A stretch of 64,000 bases of DNA from Murinocardiopsis flavida (GTDB taxonomy: Bacteria > Actinomycetota > Actinomycetes > Streptosporangiales > Streptosporangiaceae): contig NZ_PYGA01000015.1 in NCBI RefSeq assembly GCF_003014485.1, positions 1 to 64,000 on the forward strand, in the 5' to 3' direction. The translations under genes and the position numbers were made by a program. Below the pieces are notes generated by a model. It was not told the DNA's origin, did no database searches, and saw only the letters and a program-made list of their open reading frames with translations. This document shows, piece by piece, positions 43,620-51,654 of the stretch; the first letter of the stretch is position 1, and each line of letters opens with the position of its first letter.

Positions 43620-45276
43620 GCCGGTGGGCGCCCGCCTGCGCCGACCGGCCCCGGAGTCCCGCCCCCGGGCAGCGGACCTCGCGGCGTGGGCGGTGCTCAC
43701 CGGCGTCATCGCCGTCGAGCTCGCCGGGCTGCGCGCCGCACCCGCCGCGGAGGCGGTCGGCATGGGGCTGCTCCTCGCTGTCGCGTTCGGCATCGGGCGG
43801 GCGCGGCCGTTCACCGCGCTCGGACTGGCCCTCGCCGCCGGTGTGCTGCACACAGCAGCGGCGATCCTCGGCGCGGCCGACACGCTCGCCCTGTCCGCGG
43901 TGCTGCCCTGCGCCGTGCTGGCGTTCCTCGCCGGCCGCCGTTCCGAGCGCACCGCGCCTGCCGTCGTCCTGACCACCACGGCGGCGCTGACCCTGCTGTT
44001 GGTGAGCGCCGTCCAGTGGGTCGGCCTCGGCAACCCGCGCGAGGCCCTGACCGGGCTCACCGACTGGGCCGGCGGGGTGCTCACGCTGGTCGCCGTCGTC
44101 GTGGCGCCGTGGCTGCTGGGCCGCTACTGGCGGCTGTACGCCGAAATGCGCACCGGCGGTTGGGAGATCGCCGACCGGATGGAGCGCGCCCGCGACGCCG
44201 ACGCCGCGCACGCCCGGCTGCGCGAGCGGTCCCGCATCGCCACCGAGATGCACGATTCCCTCGGCCACGACCTCGCCCTGATCGCCGTCCGCGCCGCGGC
44301 ACTGGAAATGGCGGCCGACGGGCAGGATCCGCGCCCGGCGGCGGCCGAACTCCGGACGTCGGCGCACCAGGCGAACCTGCGGCTGCGCGAGATCATCGGC
44401 GTCCTGCGCGCGGACTCCGGCGAACACGCCGCCGAGCCGCCCGCCGAGGACGTCGCCGCCGTTGTCGACCGGGCCGTGGGCGCGGGGATGCCGGTGCGCC
44501 TGGTGCGCGAAGGCCCCGACCCCGCCCCCGGCAGCCCCGCGGGCCGCGCCGCGCACCGCGTCGTCCAGGAGGCGCTGACCAACGCCGCCCGGCACGCTCC
44601 CGGCACCCGGGTCGCCGTCCGGCTCGTCACCGAGGACGGCACGACGGCCGTCGACGTCCGCGACACCGGGCCGGTCGCCGCCGCCCGGCGCGACGGCACC
44701 GGGAACGGCTCCGGCCTGGCCGGGCTGCGCACGCTGGTCGAAGGCATGGGCGGCACGTTCCGCGCCGGGCCCGACGGCGGCGGGTTCACCGTGCGGGCGG
44801 TGCTCCCCGGCGGCGCCGGCACCGCGGCGGACGGCGAACCCGCGGCACCGCACGGGCCGCCCGCCGACACGACCGACACGACCGAGACGGCGCGCAGCTG
44901 GCGGCGGGTGCGCACCCGCTCGCGGCGCCGGCTCGCGGCGGCGGTCGTGCTGCCGCTCGGGCTCGCCGGTGCCATCACCGCGCTGATCTTCCTGCTGCTC
45001 TGGTCCGTCGCCGCGCTGACGGTGCTGCCGCGCGCGGACTACGCGCGGCTGAGCGTCGGCGACGACCGGGACGCGGTGCGGCGGGTGCTGCCGGTGTTCG
45101 ACTACCGGCCCGGCCCCATCCCCGGGGAGCCCCCGGCCCCGCACGGCTCCGAATGCGAGTACTACCTGGTCACGGACTCACAAGGGCGGCACCCGGTGTA
45201 CCGGTTGTGCTTCGCGGACGGGCGACTGGCCGCGAAGGACGAGATCGCGCGGCAGCCGGCCGGGACCGGCCGATAG
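43612..45276 (+). CDS. NarL-type histidine kinase with C-terminal extracytoplasmic domain
   Basis: The 554-residue kinase has an N-terminal block of about five to six membrane helices (22-175), a HisKA_3 domain with H214 in ATEMHDSLGHD, and HATPase_c ending near residue 400 (GNGSGLAGLRTLV). Unusually, the chain then continues through a basic stretch (RRVRTRSRRRL), a long hydrophobic helix (about 444-475) and some 80 residues beginning YARLSVGDDRDAVRRVLP. That last part has two Cys and resembles small outside-facing SmpA/BamE-like lipoprotein folds. ATG 43612 overlaps the MarR gene; GTG 43597 is an alternative. The response regulator gene follows at 48 nt. Confidence 0.87.
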   Translation: MPEPVGARLRRPAPESRPRAADLAAWAVLTGVIAVELAGLRAAPAAEAVGMGLLLAVAFGIGRARPFTALGLALAAGVLHTAAAILGAADTLALSAVLPCAVLAFLAGRRSERTAPAVVLTTTAALTLLLVSAVQWVGLGNPREALTGLTDWAGGVLTLVAVVVAPWLLGRYWRLYAEMRTGGWEIADRMERARDADAAHARLRERSRIATEMHDSLGHDLALIAVRAAALEMAADGQDPRPAAAELRTSAHQANLRLREIIGVLRADSGEHAAEPPAEDVAAVVDRAVGAGMPVRLVREGPDPAPGSPAGRAAHRVVQEALTNAARHAPGTRVAVRLVTEDGTTAVDVRDTGPVAAARRDGTGNGSGLAGLRTLVEGMGGTFRAGPDGGGFTVRAVLPGGAGTAADGEPAAPHGPPADTTDTTETARSWRRVRTRSRRRLAAAVVLPLGLAGAITALIFLLLWSVAALTVLPRADYARLSVGDDRDAVRRVLPVFDYRPGPIPGEPPAPHGSECEYYLVTDSQGRHPVYRLCFADGRLAAKDEIARQPAGTGR

Positions 45277-45323
45277 GCTGTGCCGGTGGCTGGACCAGCG
45301 GCGCGGCGAACGGTGCGACGGCG

Positions 45324-46010
45324 GTGATCCGCGTCGTGCTGGCCGACGACGAGCGGATGCTCCGCGCGGGCATGCGCGCGATCCTGTCCGCCGACCCCGG
45401 CATCGAGGTCGTGGGCGAGGCCGCCGACGGCGCCGAAGCCCTCGCGCTGGTCCGCGCGCACCGCCCCGACATCGCCCTGCTCGACGTCCAGATGCCCGGC
45501 ACCGACGGCCTGACCGCCACCACCGCGATCACGGCCGAGTTCCCCGGCACCGCCGTGGTCATCCTGACCACCTTCCGCGAGGACGCCTACATCGCGCGGG
45601 CGCTGAGCGGCGGCGCCAGCGGCTTCGTGCTCAAGACGGGCGACCCGCGCGAGCTGATCTCGGGCCTGCACGCCGTGGCCGACGGCGGGGCCTACCTTTC
45701 GCCGGAGGTGGCGCAGCGGGTCATCGCCGAACTCGGCGCCACCGGCACGAAGGGGCGGATGTCGCGCGGCGCCGCCGCCCGCGACCGGATCGGGAAGGTG
45801 TCGCACCGCGAACGCGAGGTGCTGGCCCTCATCGGGGAGGGCCTGTCCAACGACGCGATCGCCGACCGCCTCGGCATCACACCGGGCACGGTCAAGGTGC
45901 ACGTCGGATCGATCCTCACCCGGCTCGACGTGCGCAACAGGGTCCAGGCCGCGATCTTGGCCTATGAGGCGGGCCTGGTCGCCACCGGCACGCCCGCCGC
46001 CGAGGGCTGA
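45324..46010 (+). CDS. NarL/LuxR-family response regulator
   Basis: The 228-residue protein has a receiver domain with D54 in ALLDVQMPGTDGL and a LuxR-type DNA-binding domain near 160-220 (VSHREREVLALIGEGLSNDAIADRL begins it). GTG 45324 is the only sensible start, since no in-frame start precedes it. It is the partner of the kinase gene just upstream. The downstream secreted hydrolase and the ABC exporter at 47.5-49.3 kb are possible targets, by proximity only. Confidence 0.9.
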   Translation: MIRVVLADDERMLRAGMRAILSADPGIEVVGEAADGAEALALVRAHRPDIALLDVQMPGTDGLTATTAITAEFPGTAVVILTTFREDAYIARALSGGASGFVLKTGDPRELISGLHAVADGGAYLSPEVAQRVIAELGATGTKGRMSRGAAARDRIGKVSHREREVLALIGEGLSNDAIADRLGITPGTVKVHVGSILTRLDVRNRVQAAILAYEAGLVATGTPAAEG

Positions 46011-46100
46011 CACCCGCGCGACGCCTATGCCCATCGGGGTAGTGCGCCGCCGACGTTCGGTCCATGCGCGCGTACCGGCCGACCGGTGATGATCCGTGGC

Positions 46101-47387
46101 ATGGCAAGCAACCGAGCGTTCTCACCCCGCCGCCACCGCGCCCTCTCCTACGGGACCGCGGCCGCCGTGCTGGCGGTCTCCTGCACGGTCCCGTCGGCGG
46201 TCGCCGCGATCAGCGATCCCGACCCCATGCGGCTGTCCGCGCCCAAGCCCACCGGGCCCTACGGCGTCGGACAGGTGGAACTCGCCCTGACGGACACGAG
46301 CCGCGGCCACCCCTGGGTGCAGAGTGCCGATCAGCGGGATCTCATGGCGACACTGTGGTACCCGGCCGCGGGAGGCGGCGGCGAACCGGCGCGCTACACC
46401 TCTGACGCCGTGGAGGGCGTCCTCGACGGCGAGCTGGAGCAGCTGGGGCTGTCCCGCGACGCGGTCGACTTCGCCGGGACCCGCGGCAACGCCACCGTCG
46501 GCGCCGACGTCGCCTCCGGCGCGGGCCGGCTCCCCGTCCTGCTGTACTCGCACGGGTTCAACCAGTCCCGCCACCAGGCGACCGCGCAGCTGGAGGAGTT
46601 GGCGAGCCGGGGCTACGCGGTCGTGGCGATGGACCACCCCTACGAGACCTCGGCCGTGGCGTTCCCCGACGGGCGGGTGGTCCGCGACACGATCCCCGGC
46701 GGGGACTCGGCGAAGGCCATCGAGGAGGGGGTCGCCGTGCGGGTGGCCGACACCCGTTTCGTGCTGGACACCCTGGAAGCCGCCGCCGACGGCGCCGAGG
46801 TCGGCGGGCGCCGCCTGCCCCGCGGCCTCGGCGCGGCACTGGACCTGTCGGCCGTCGGCATGTTCGGCCACTCGGCCGGCGGGCTCACAGCGGCCGAGGC
46901 GATGCTCGCGGACGAACGCATCGACGCGGGCGCCAACCTCGACGGCAGCATCGGCTACCACGTCGGCGACGGGAAGTGGGCCGCGTCCACCGAGCGCGGC
47001 GCCGACCGGCCGTTTTTGATCATGGGCGGCGGCCGCACCTCCGGGAAGCGGCACATGCCGCACACGAGCGAGCACTCACCGGACTGGCGGATGTTCCGCG
47101 CCGCCTCCACCGGCGCCTCGCTGGAGGTGTACTTCGAGGAGGGCGAGCACATGGGCTTCATCGACACCCAGTGGGTGATGCCGCAGATCGAGGCCCGGTT
47201 GCGGCCCGGCGGCCCGGCGTGGGAACGGGGGGTCGACGCCTCGATCGGCACCGTCGACCCCGAACGGAGCGTCGCCGCGCAGCGCGCCTACATCACCGCG
47301 TTCTTCGACGCGTACGTGCGCGGCGAGCCGCGGCCGCTGCTGGACGGCCCGTCCCCCGAGCACCCCGATGCCGCGTTCATCGAATGA
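46101..47387 (+). CDS. Secreted alpha/beta hydrolase (PAF-acetylhydrolase-like)
   Basis: The 428-residue protein has a cleavable signal peptide (about 1-36, ending AVAA) and an alpha/beta hydrolase domain. The oxyanion region is LLYSHGFNQSRHQA (148-161), the nucleophile S258 lies in FGHSAGG, and a late EHMGF supplies the likely catalytic His. It is closest to the platelet-activating-factor acetylhydrolase/chlorophyllase-like group of exported esterases. ATG 46101 is used; in-frame starts at 46086 and 46089 exist, and none has a good ribosome site. It acts outside the membrane, probably on esters or lipids. Confidence 0.85.
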   Translation: MASNRAFSPRRHRALSYGTAAAVLAVSCTVPSAVAAISDPDPMRLSAPKPTGPYGVGQVELALTDTSRGHPWVQSADQRDLMATLWYPAAGGGGEPARYTSDAVEGVLDGELEQLGLSRDAVDFAGTRGNATVGADVASGAGRLPVLLYSHGFNQSRHQATAQLEELASRGYAVVAMDHPYETSAVAFPDGRVVRDTIPGGDSAKAIEEGVAVRVADTRFVLDTLEAAADGAEVGGRRLPRGLGAALDLSAVGMFGHSAGGLTAAEAMLADERIDAGANLDGSIGYHVGDGKWAASTERGADRPFLIMGGGRTSGKRHMPHTSEHSPDWRMFRAASTGASLEVYFEEGEHMGFIDTQWVMPQIEARLRPGGPAWERGVDASIGTVDPERSVAAQRAYITAFFDAYVRGEPRPLLDGPSPEHPDAAFIE

Positions 47388-47407
47388 CCCGCTGCGGAGA
47401 CCGCTGA

Positions 47408-47450
47408 CGGCCGCGGCCCCCGGGAGAGTCCCACCCGGGGGCCGCGGCCG
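47408..47450. terminator. Convergent terminator, 17-bp stem
   Basis: CGGCCGCGGCCCCCGGG pairs perfectly with its complement (47434-47450) around a 9-nt loop, between the hydrolase and the ABC permease genes, and can serve both. Confidence 0.9.
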
Positions 47451-47465
47451 TGTGCGCAGCGGCGC

Positions 47466-48281
47466 TCAGACGTCCCGTGCGCGCAGCTCCGCGTACCCGG
47501 CGAGCTGCGCGGCCGCCGCCCAGCCGAGGACCGACACCAGGTTGACGGCGCCGTCGTGCGGCGCGGTGTAGAACCCGGCGTCGCCCGAGGCGTAGAACTC
47601 GACACCGGCGAACCCGGGCAGCAGCGCGGCGAGGTCGTTCAGCGGCTCGGACCCGCTGAGCTGCAACACCAGCGGGATCCCGAGGAGCAGCAGGAAGCCG
47701 ACACCGATCGTCCCCGCGATACCGCGCATGGCCGTGCCGAGCCCGACGAACAGCACGGCGAACACCGCCATGCACACCCCGGCGCCCAGGACCGTGCGCA
47801 TGGCGTACGCGAGGTCCAGCGGGGTGTACGAACCGATCACCAGCCACAGCACCCCGATCCCCAGCGCGGTGATCGCCGCCCCCGCGGCGAACGCCACCCC
47901 GGCCGTGACGATGGTGCGCGCCGCGAGGACCACCCCGCGGCGCGGGACGGCCAGCAGTGTGGCGGTGATGGCGCGGTTGGCGTACTCGTTCGTCGCCGCG
48001 AGCGCTGCGAGCGTGAGCACGACGAACTGCACCAGGTAGAAGACGCCCTGCGAGGTGAGCTGGACGTAGGAGAACCCGCTGGCGGCGTCGGGGTCCTCCT
48101 CGATCCGGTCGACCGCCGAGAGCCCCATGAGGAGGGCGAACGCGCCCATCGCGAACGCGCCCAGCCCGATGCACCACCAGGTGGTGCGGACCGAGGACAG
48201 TTTGGTCCACTCCATGGCGGCGGCGCGCGCGAGCACGCGGGCGGTCGACGGGGCGGCGGTCGTGGCTGTCTGTACGGTCAC
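47466..48281 (-). CDS. ABC transporter permease (ABC-2 type)
   Basis: The 271-residue membrane protein has six helices and the pattern of ABC-2 permeases: an N-terminal amphipathic segment RAAAMEWTKLSSVRTTWW, then NEYANRAITATLLAVPRRG between helices 2 and 3. GTG 48281 has AGGAGGAG upstream and overlaps the ATPase stop (GTGA). With the ATPase it forms an exporter resembling bacteriocin- or lantibiotic-immunity type transporters. No regulator gene is attached. Confidence 0.87.
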   Translation of the reverse strand: MTVQTATTAAPSTARVLARAAAMEWTKLSSVRTTWWCIGLGAFAMGAFALLMGLSAVDRIEEDPDAASGFSYVQLTSQGVFYLVQFVVLTLAALAATNEYANRAITATLLAVPRRGVVLAARTIVTAGVAFAAGAAITALGIGVLWLVIGSYTPLDLAYAMRTVLGAGVCMAVFAVLFVGLGTAMRGIAGTIGVGFLLLLGIPLVLQLSGSEPLNDLAALLPGFAGVEFYASGDAGFYTAPHDGAVNLVSVLGWAAAAQLAGYAELRARDV

Positions 48282-49258
48282 CGGGACTCCTCCTGTTCGG
48301 TCGTGGGGGCGTCCGCCGCGGCGAGGACCGCCGCCGCGCCGCCGCCCGCCGTGTACTGCACGTCGGCCTCGGTGAGTTCCAGGTAGGCCTGCTCCAACGA
48401 CGCCTCTTCGCGGTACAGGGCGTGGACGCGGACGCCTGCGGCGTGCGCGGCGTCGCCGACGTCCTCGGGCGCCAGCCCGTACACCGCCAGCCCGCCGTCG
48501 GCACTCTGGTCGACGGTGACCCGGCCGCCCGGTCCGGACCGCTCGCGCAGGTGCGCCGCGAGCCGCCCGGGGTCGGGGGTGCGCACCGCCACGTGCGTCC
48601 GCGACCACGCCGCGATCAGGTCCGGCATGGCCGCCTCGGCGATGAGTCGGCCGCCGCCCACCACAACGAGCCGGTCGGCGACGAGCTGCATCTCGCTCAT
48701 GAGGTGGCTGGAGACGAGGACGGTCCGCCCCTCGTCGGCGAGCGTGCGCACCAGCCCGCGCACCCACAGCACGCCGTCGAGGTCGAGCCCGTTGATGGGC
48801 TCGTCGAAGACGAGGATGCCGGGGTCGCCGAGCAGTGCCGCGGCGATCCCGAGCCGCTGCCGCATGCCCAGCGAGAACCCGCCTACCCTGCGGCCGGCGG
48901 CGCCCGCGAGCCCGACCGTGTCGAGCACCTCGGCGGCGCGCCCGCGCGGGATGCCGCTGCCGCGCGCGAGGGCGAGCAGGTGGGCGTGCGCGCTGCGGCC
49001 CGGGTGCACGGCTGCGGCGTCGAGCAGCGCGCCGACCTCCCTGGCGGGCTCGGCGATGTCGGCGTAGCGCCGACCGTTCACCAGTGCCGCGCCGGATGTG
49101 GGCCGGTCCAGCCCCAGCAGCACCCGCATGGTGGTGGATTTACCGGCCCCGTTGGGGCCGAGGAAGCCGGTCACCCGGCCGGGCCGGACGTCGAAGGTGA
49201 GGGCGTCGACCGCGGTGGTCGCGCCGTACCGCTTGGTCAGTTCGCGCACTGTGAGCAC
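48278..49258 (-). CDS. ABC transporter ATP-binding protein (BcrA-like)
   Basis: The 326-residue ATPase has Walker [10 protein letters not shown], signature FSLGMRQRLG in place of LSGGQ, Walker B ILVFDEPINGLD and H-loop VSSHLMSE, the BcrA/CcmA drug-export type. ATG 49267 directly abuts AGGAGG (49268-49273) and so is a poor start. GTG 49258 is 9 nt away and is preferred. The C-terminal about 100 residues are the usual regulatory extension. It is coupled to the permease gene by a 4-nt overlap. Confidence 0.9.
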   Translation of the reverse strand: MLTVRELTKRYGATTAVDALTFDVRPGRVTGFLGPNGAGKSTTMRVLLGLDRPTSGAALVNGRRYADIAEPAREVGALLDAAAVHPGRSAHAHLLALARGSGIPRGRAAEVLDTVGLAGAAGRRVGGFSLGMRQRLGIAAALLGDPGILVFDEPINGLDLDGVLWVRGLVRTLADEGRTVLVSSHLMSEMQLVADRLVVVGGGRLIAEAAMPDLIAAWSRTHVAVRTPDPGRLAAHLRERSGPGGRVTVDQSADGGLAVYGLAPEDVGDAAHAAGVRVHALYREEASLEQAYLELTEADVQYTAGGGAAAVLAAADAPTTEQEESR

Positions 49259-49530
49259 TGGTCGCATCCTCCTGGAGCCGGGGTCTCCGCCGACGGTAGG
49301 GAGCAGCGGGTGCCCGGCACATCGGTGCTTCGTCGGCGCCGACCTATGCCCAAGTGCATACGCCGGCGGGAGCGGCGGCGGCCGGGCCGGCCGCCGTCCT
49401 CTGTGGAGAAGAGCCTGATCCAGGGGCAGCGGACGGGAGAGGTCCGCTGCCCCGGCACCCGGGTGCCGGACACGGTCGTCCGGCGCCGCCTCGGCGGCCG
49501 CCCGACCGGTGGCCGGGGCCGTCTGCGGTT

Positions 49531-49752
49531 GTGACCTCGTCCGAGATCGGCATCATGGTCTTCCAGGGCTTCGTTTCCGCAGAGAACGTCGTCGGGCTCA
49601 TCCTGCTGGGAGTGGCGGAGGTGGTGTTCGCGCTCTGGCTCGCCCGCTGCGGTGCCGGCTCGCACAGTGCGGCGCCTGACGCGGCGCGGCCCTACGCGGC
49701 GTCCCCCGCGTGGCGCGTCACGCGCGGGGGACGGCAATGGGGAACCAGCTGA
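49531..49752 (+). CDS. Small single-TM protein with KdpF-like segment
   Basis: The 73-residue open frame from GTG 49531 contains VSAENVVGLILLGVAEVVFALW, split here as VSAENVVGLILL and GVAEVVFALW, a single membrane helix. The SAENVVGLIL start closely resembles KdpF, the tiny subunit of the Kdp potassium pump. The rest is unlike KdpF, and no kdpABC genes are here. It ends 15 nt before the HIT gene, whose ribosome site lies in between, so co-transcription is plausible. The rest of the gap 49259-49530 shows no gene. It may be a remnant or a chance frame. Confidence 0.35.
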   Translation: MTSSEIGIMVFQGFVSAENVVGLILLGVAEVVFALWLARCGAGSHSAAPDAARPYAASPAWRVTRGGRQWGTS

Positions 49753-49767
49753 TACGGGAGGCTCCAG

Positions 49768-50235
49768 GTGCAGAAATGCGTCTTCTGCAAGATCGTCCAG
49801 AACACCGCCGAAGCGCGGATCGTCTATCGATCCGAGTCGGCCGTCGCCTTCCTGCCGCTGAATCCCGCGACCCCCGGACACACCCTGGTGGTCCCCGTCG
49901 ACCATTTCGCGGACTTCCTGTCGGCGCCGCCGCACCTGGTGCAGGACCTCGCCTATGACTGCCACCTGGTGGCCCACGCCATCCTGGGCACATTGGAGCC
50001 CGAGGGGATGAACCTGATCACGTCAGCGGGGACGGCCGCCACCCAGAGCATCTTCCACCTGCACTACCACCTCGTCCCCCGGTGGGAGAGCGACCGCATG
50101 CGGAACTTCTGGCCCCAAGGCGGCGCGATCGACGACCTGGCGCAGCGCAGGGTGCAGCGGAGTATTCAGCGCGAACTGGAGTACAGGACGAGGACGCCGG
50201 TCAGCGCAAGGCTCAAGCAGCAGAAAGTGCCGTAG
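49768..50235 (+). CDS. HIT-family nucleotide hydrolase/transferase
   Basis: The 155-residue protein has the HIT domain: CVFCKIV at 4-10 (zinc-type CxxC start), the substrate loop PATPGHTLVVP, and the catalytic triad HLHYHLVPR. Family members hydrolyse nucleoside phosphoramidates or dinucleoside polyphosphates. GTG 49768 has GGGAGG 6 nt upstream. Its last 70 nt overlap, on the other strand, the end of the 3-TM protein gene. The C-terminal tail after residue 115 is divergent. The exact nucleotide substrate is unknown. Confidence 0.88.
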   Translation: MQKCVFCKIVQNTAEARIVYRSESAVAFLPLNPATPGHTLVVPVDHFADFLSAPPHLVQDLAYDCHLVAHAILGTLEPEGMNLITSAGTAATQSIFHLHYHLVPRWESDRMRNFWPQGGAIDDLAQRRVQRSIQRELEYRTRTPVSARLKQQKVP

Positions 50236-50648
50236 AAGACCACATGTGTCGGCGTGAAAATGCTCAGGCGCCATTTCGTCTTCGTGCGGGTCTTGTAGAC
50301 CTCCGCGTTCATGTCGTACAGATCGACCGTCGCGGGAACGGCCCTGGCTTCGTTGTAAAGCTCTCTGAAGAGCCGTTCTTGGCGCAGGTAGAAGGAGTCG
50401 AGCCACCAGAATCCAAGGGTCGCCACCGCGGCACTCCCCCCGACCGCCCAGTTGTCCTGGGTGATCGCGAGTGCGACGAGCGCACCGACAACGGTGAGCG
50501 TCCATCCTTTGATGAGGAAGGAATTCGAGTTGTGCCGGGTGATCGTCGCCTGGATGAACCCGAGATACTGCTGCTGCGCCTCGCTGGGATTGTCGACCGG
50601 CGTCGACGGGCCGGCCGATCGGCGCCGATCGGCCCACCTGCGCGGCAC
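50166..50648 (-). CDS. Three-TM hypothetical membrane protein
   Basis: The 160-residue protein has two close membrane helices (about 47-62 and 70-87), the motif WLDSFYLRQERLFRELYNEA on the inner side, a soluble stretch of about 40 residues, and a third helix near the C-terminus (131-154). I have seen this YLRQERLFRxLY pattern in uncharacterised bacterial membrane proteins, but I know no function. GTG 50648 is the start used and is uncertain. It ends convergently inside the HIT gene, with a 70-nt overlap. The region is less GC-rich than its surroundings. Confidence 0.7.
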   Translation of the reverse strand: MPRRWADRRRSAGPSTPVDNPSEAQQQYLGFIQATITRHNSNSFLIKGWTLTVVGALVALAITQDNWAVGGSAAVATLGFWWLDSFYLRQERLFRELYNEARAVPATVDLYDMNAEVYKTRTKTKWRLSIFTPTHVVFYGTFCCLSLALTGVLVLYSSSR

Positions 50649-50983
50649 TTACGCCCGTCCCGATGCGGCGCCGATGGCGGGGCGGCCGCTCGCCGTGCCG
50701 CCGGAATCGCGGGACCGCAATGGTCGGCGGGTGCTGATCGAATTCGCCCGGCATGCGCCTGCGGCCGGGCGGTGATCCGGAATGCAATGGGGGTTGGTGC
50801 ACACGGATTGCAACACTGTGATCCCTGATTCGGCTGAGGATTCCCGAAGGGCTGCGGCCTGCACCAGACGAATACGGCGGGCCTGGAAAGCAGGATTATC
50901 AGTATACTTCCGGAATTGATCCGGCGTTCGGCGGCCGTCCGAATATTTCCGGCCCTCCGCATCGGCGCAGCGCACGGATCCAT
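50649..50983. other. AT-richer gap, no gene seen
   Basis: This is a 335-bp stretch between two minus-strand genes. It includes TATACT on the minus strand (about 50903-50908), a plausible -10 for the 3-TM gene, and the small inverted repeat CCGGA-ATTGA-TCCGG beside it. No open frame has a ribosome site and coding bias. Confidence 0.4.
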
Positions 50984-51556
50984 TCAAAGGCGCTGGACGA
51001 ACTCCGCGAACTCCGGCGGCCTGAGGACCCCGCGGTCGCGCAGCGTGCGCAACATCGCCAGCGACGTCCCCGCGGCCTCGCCCGGGTGCTCAACGGGCGG
51101 CAGCGGCTCGGCGCGCGGGAGGGGATCGGGGACCGGCGGGCGGACGTGGCGGGGCTGCGGCCGGGCCGGGCCGCGCGTCATGATGTTGTTCAGCGCGTCG
51201 ACCACGGCCTTGCCGTCGGGCCGGCGCACCTGGGTGATGGCGGTCTTGTTGCCGGGGGTGAAGACGATGATCTTCCCGACCAGCATGCCGCTCGACCACT
51301 GGACCGAGGAGATCTTCTCGAAGGGGAAGTTCTCGGTGGTCTGCGACGCCCATCCGTCCCTGAGGAACATCAGCCGCCGGTCGGTCAGCGCAACGAGGCC
51401 GGTCCCCGGCCCGTACATCCCGCCCACCAGGTGGCTGACCCGCTCGCCCTCCCACAGGTGTTCGGCGAGGTTCCTGATCTCGCGGCGGGCGCCGCGGCGG
51501 CGGCTCATCCGGTCCTTCGCCGCCCGGATGTCCGGGCGCAGTTCGGCGTCGGCCAT
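50984..51556 (-). CDS. Bacterial PH-domain protein with SHOCT-like end
   Basis: The 190-residue protein has a YokE-like bacterial PH domain (residues about 30-125; GTGLVALTDRRLMFLRDGW, FPFEKISSVQWSSGMLVGK), a Pro-rich linker and a short C-terminal helix-turn (MLRTLRDRGVLRPPEFAEFV) like a SHOCT oligomerisation motif. No membrane helix or signal peptide. Such proteins are widespread in actinomycetes and have no known role. ATG 51556. It is 98 bp downstream of the glycohydrolase-phosphatase gene on the same strand. Confidence 0.8.
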   Translation of the reverse strand: MADAELRPDIRAAKDRMSRRRGARREIRNLAEHLWEGERVSHLVGGMYGPGTGLVALTDRRLMFLRDGWASQTTENFPFEKISSVQWSSGMLVGKIIVFTPGNKTAITQVRRPDGKAVVDALNNIMTRGPARPQPRHVRPPVPDPLPRAEPLPPVEHPGEAAGTSLAMLRTLRDRGVLRPPEFAEFVQRL

Positions 51557-51654
51557 TGGTCCCCCGCGGGGTCGCAGTGATGATGGCGGAAACATTAGGC
51601 GAGATCCCCCGCACCGGCCAGAGCCGTGCGCCACGGCGGCCGGTTCGGGCCGCG

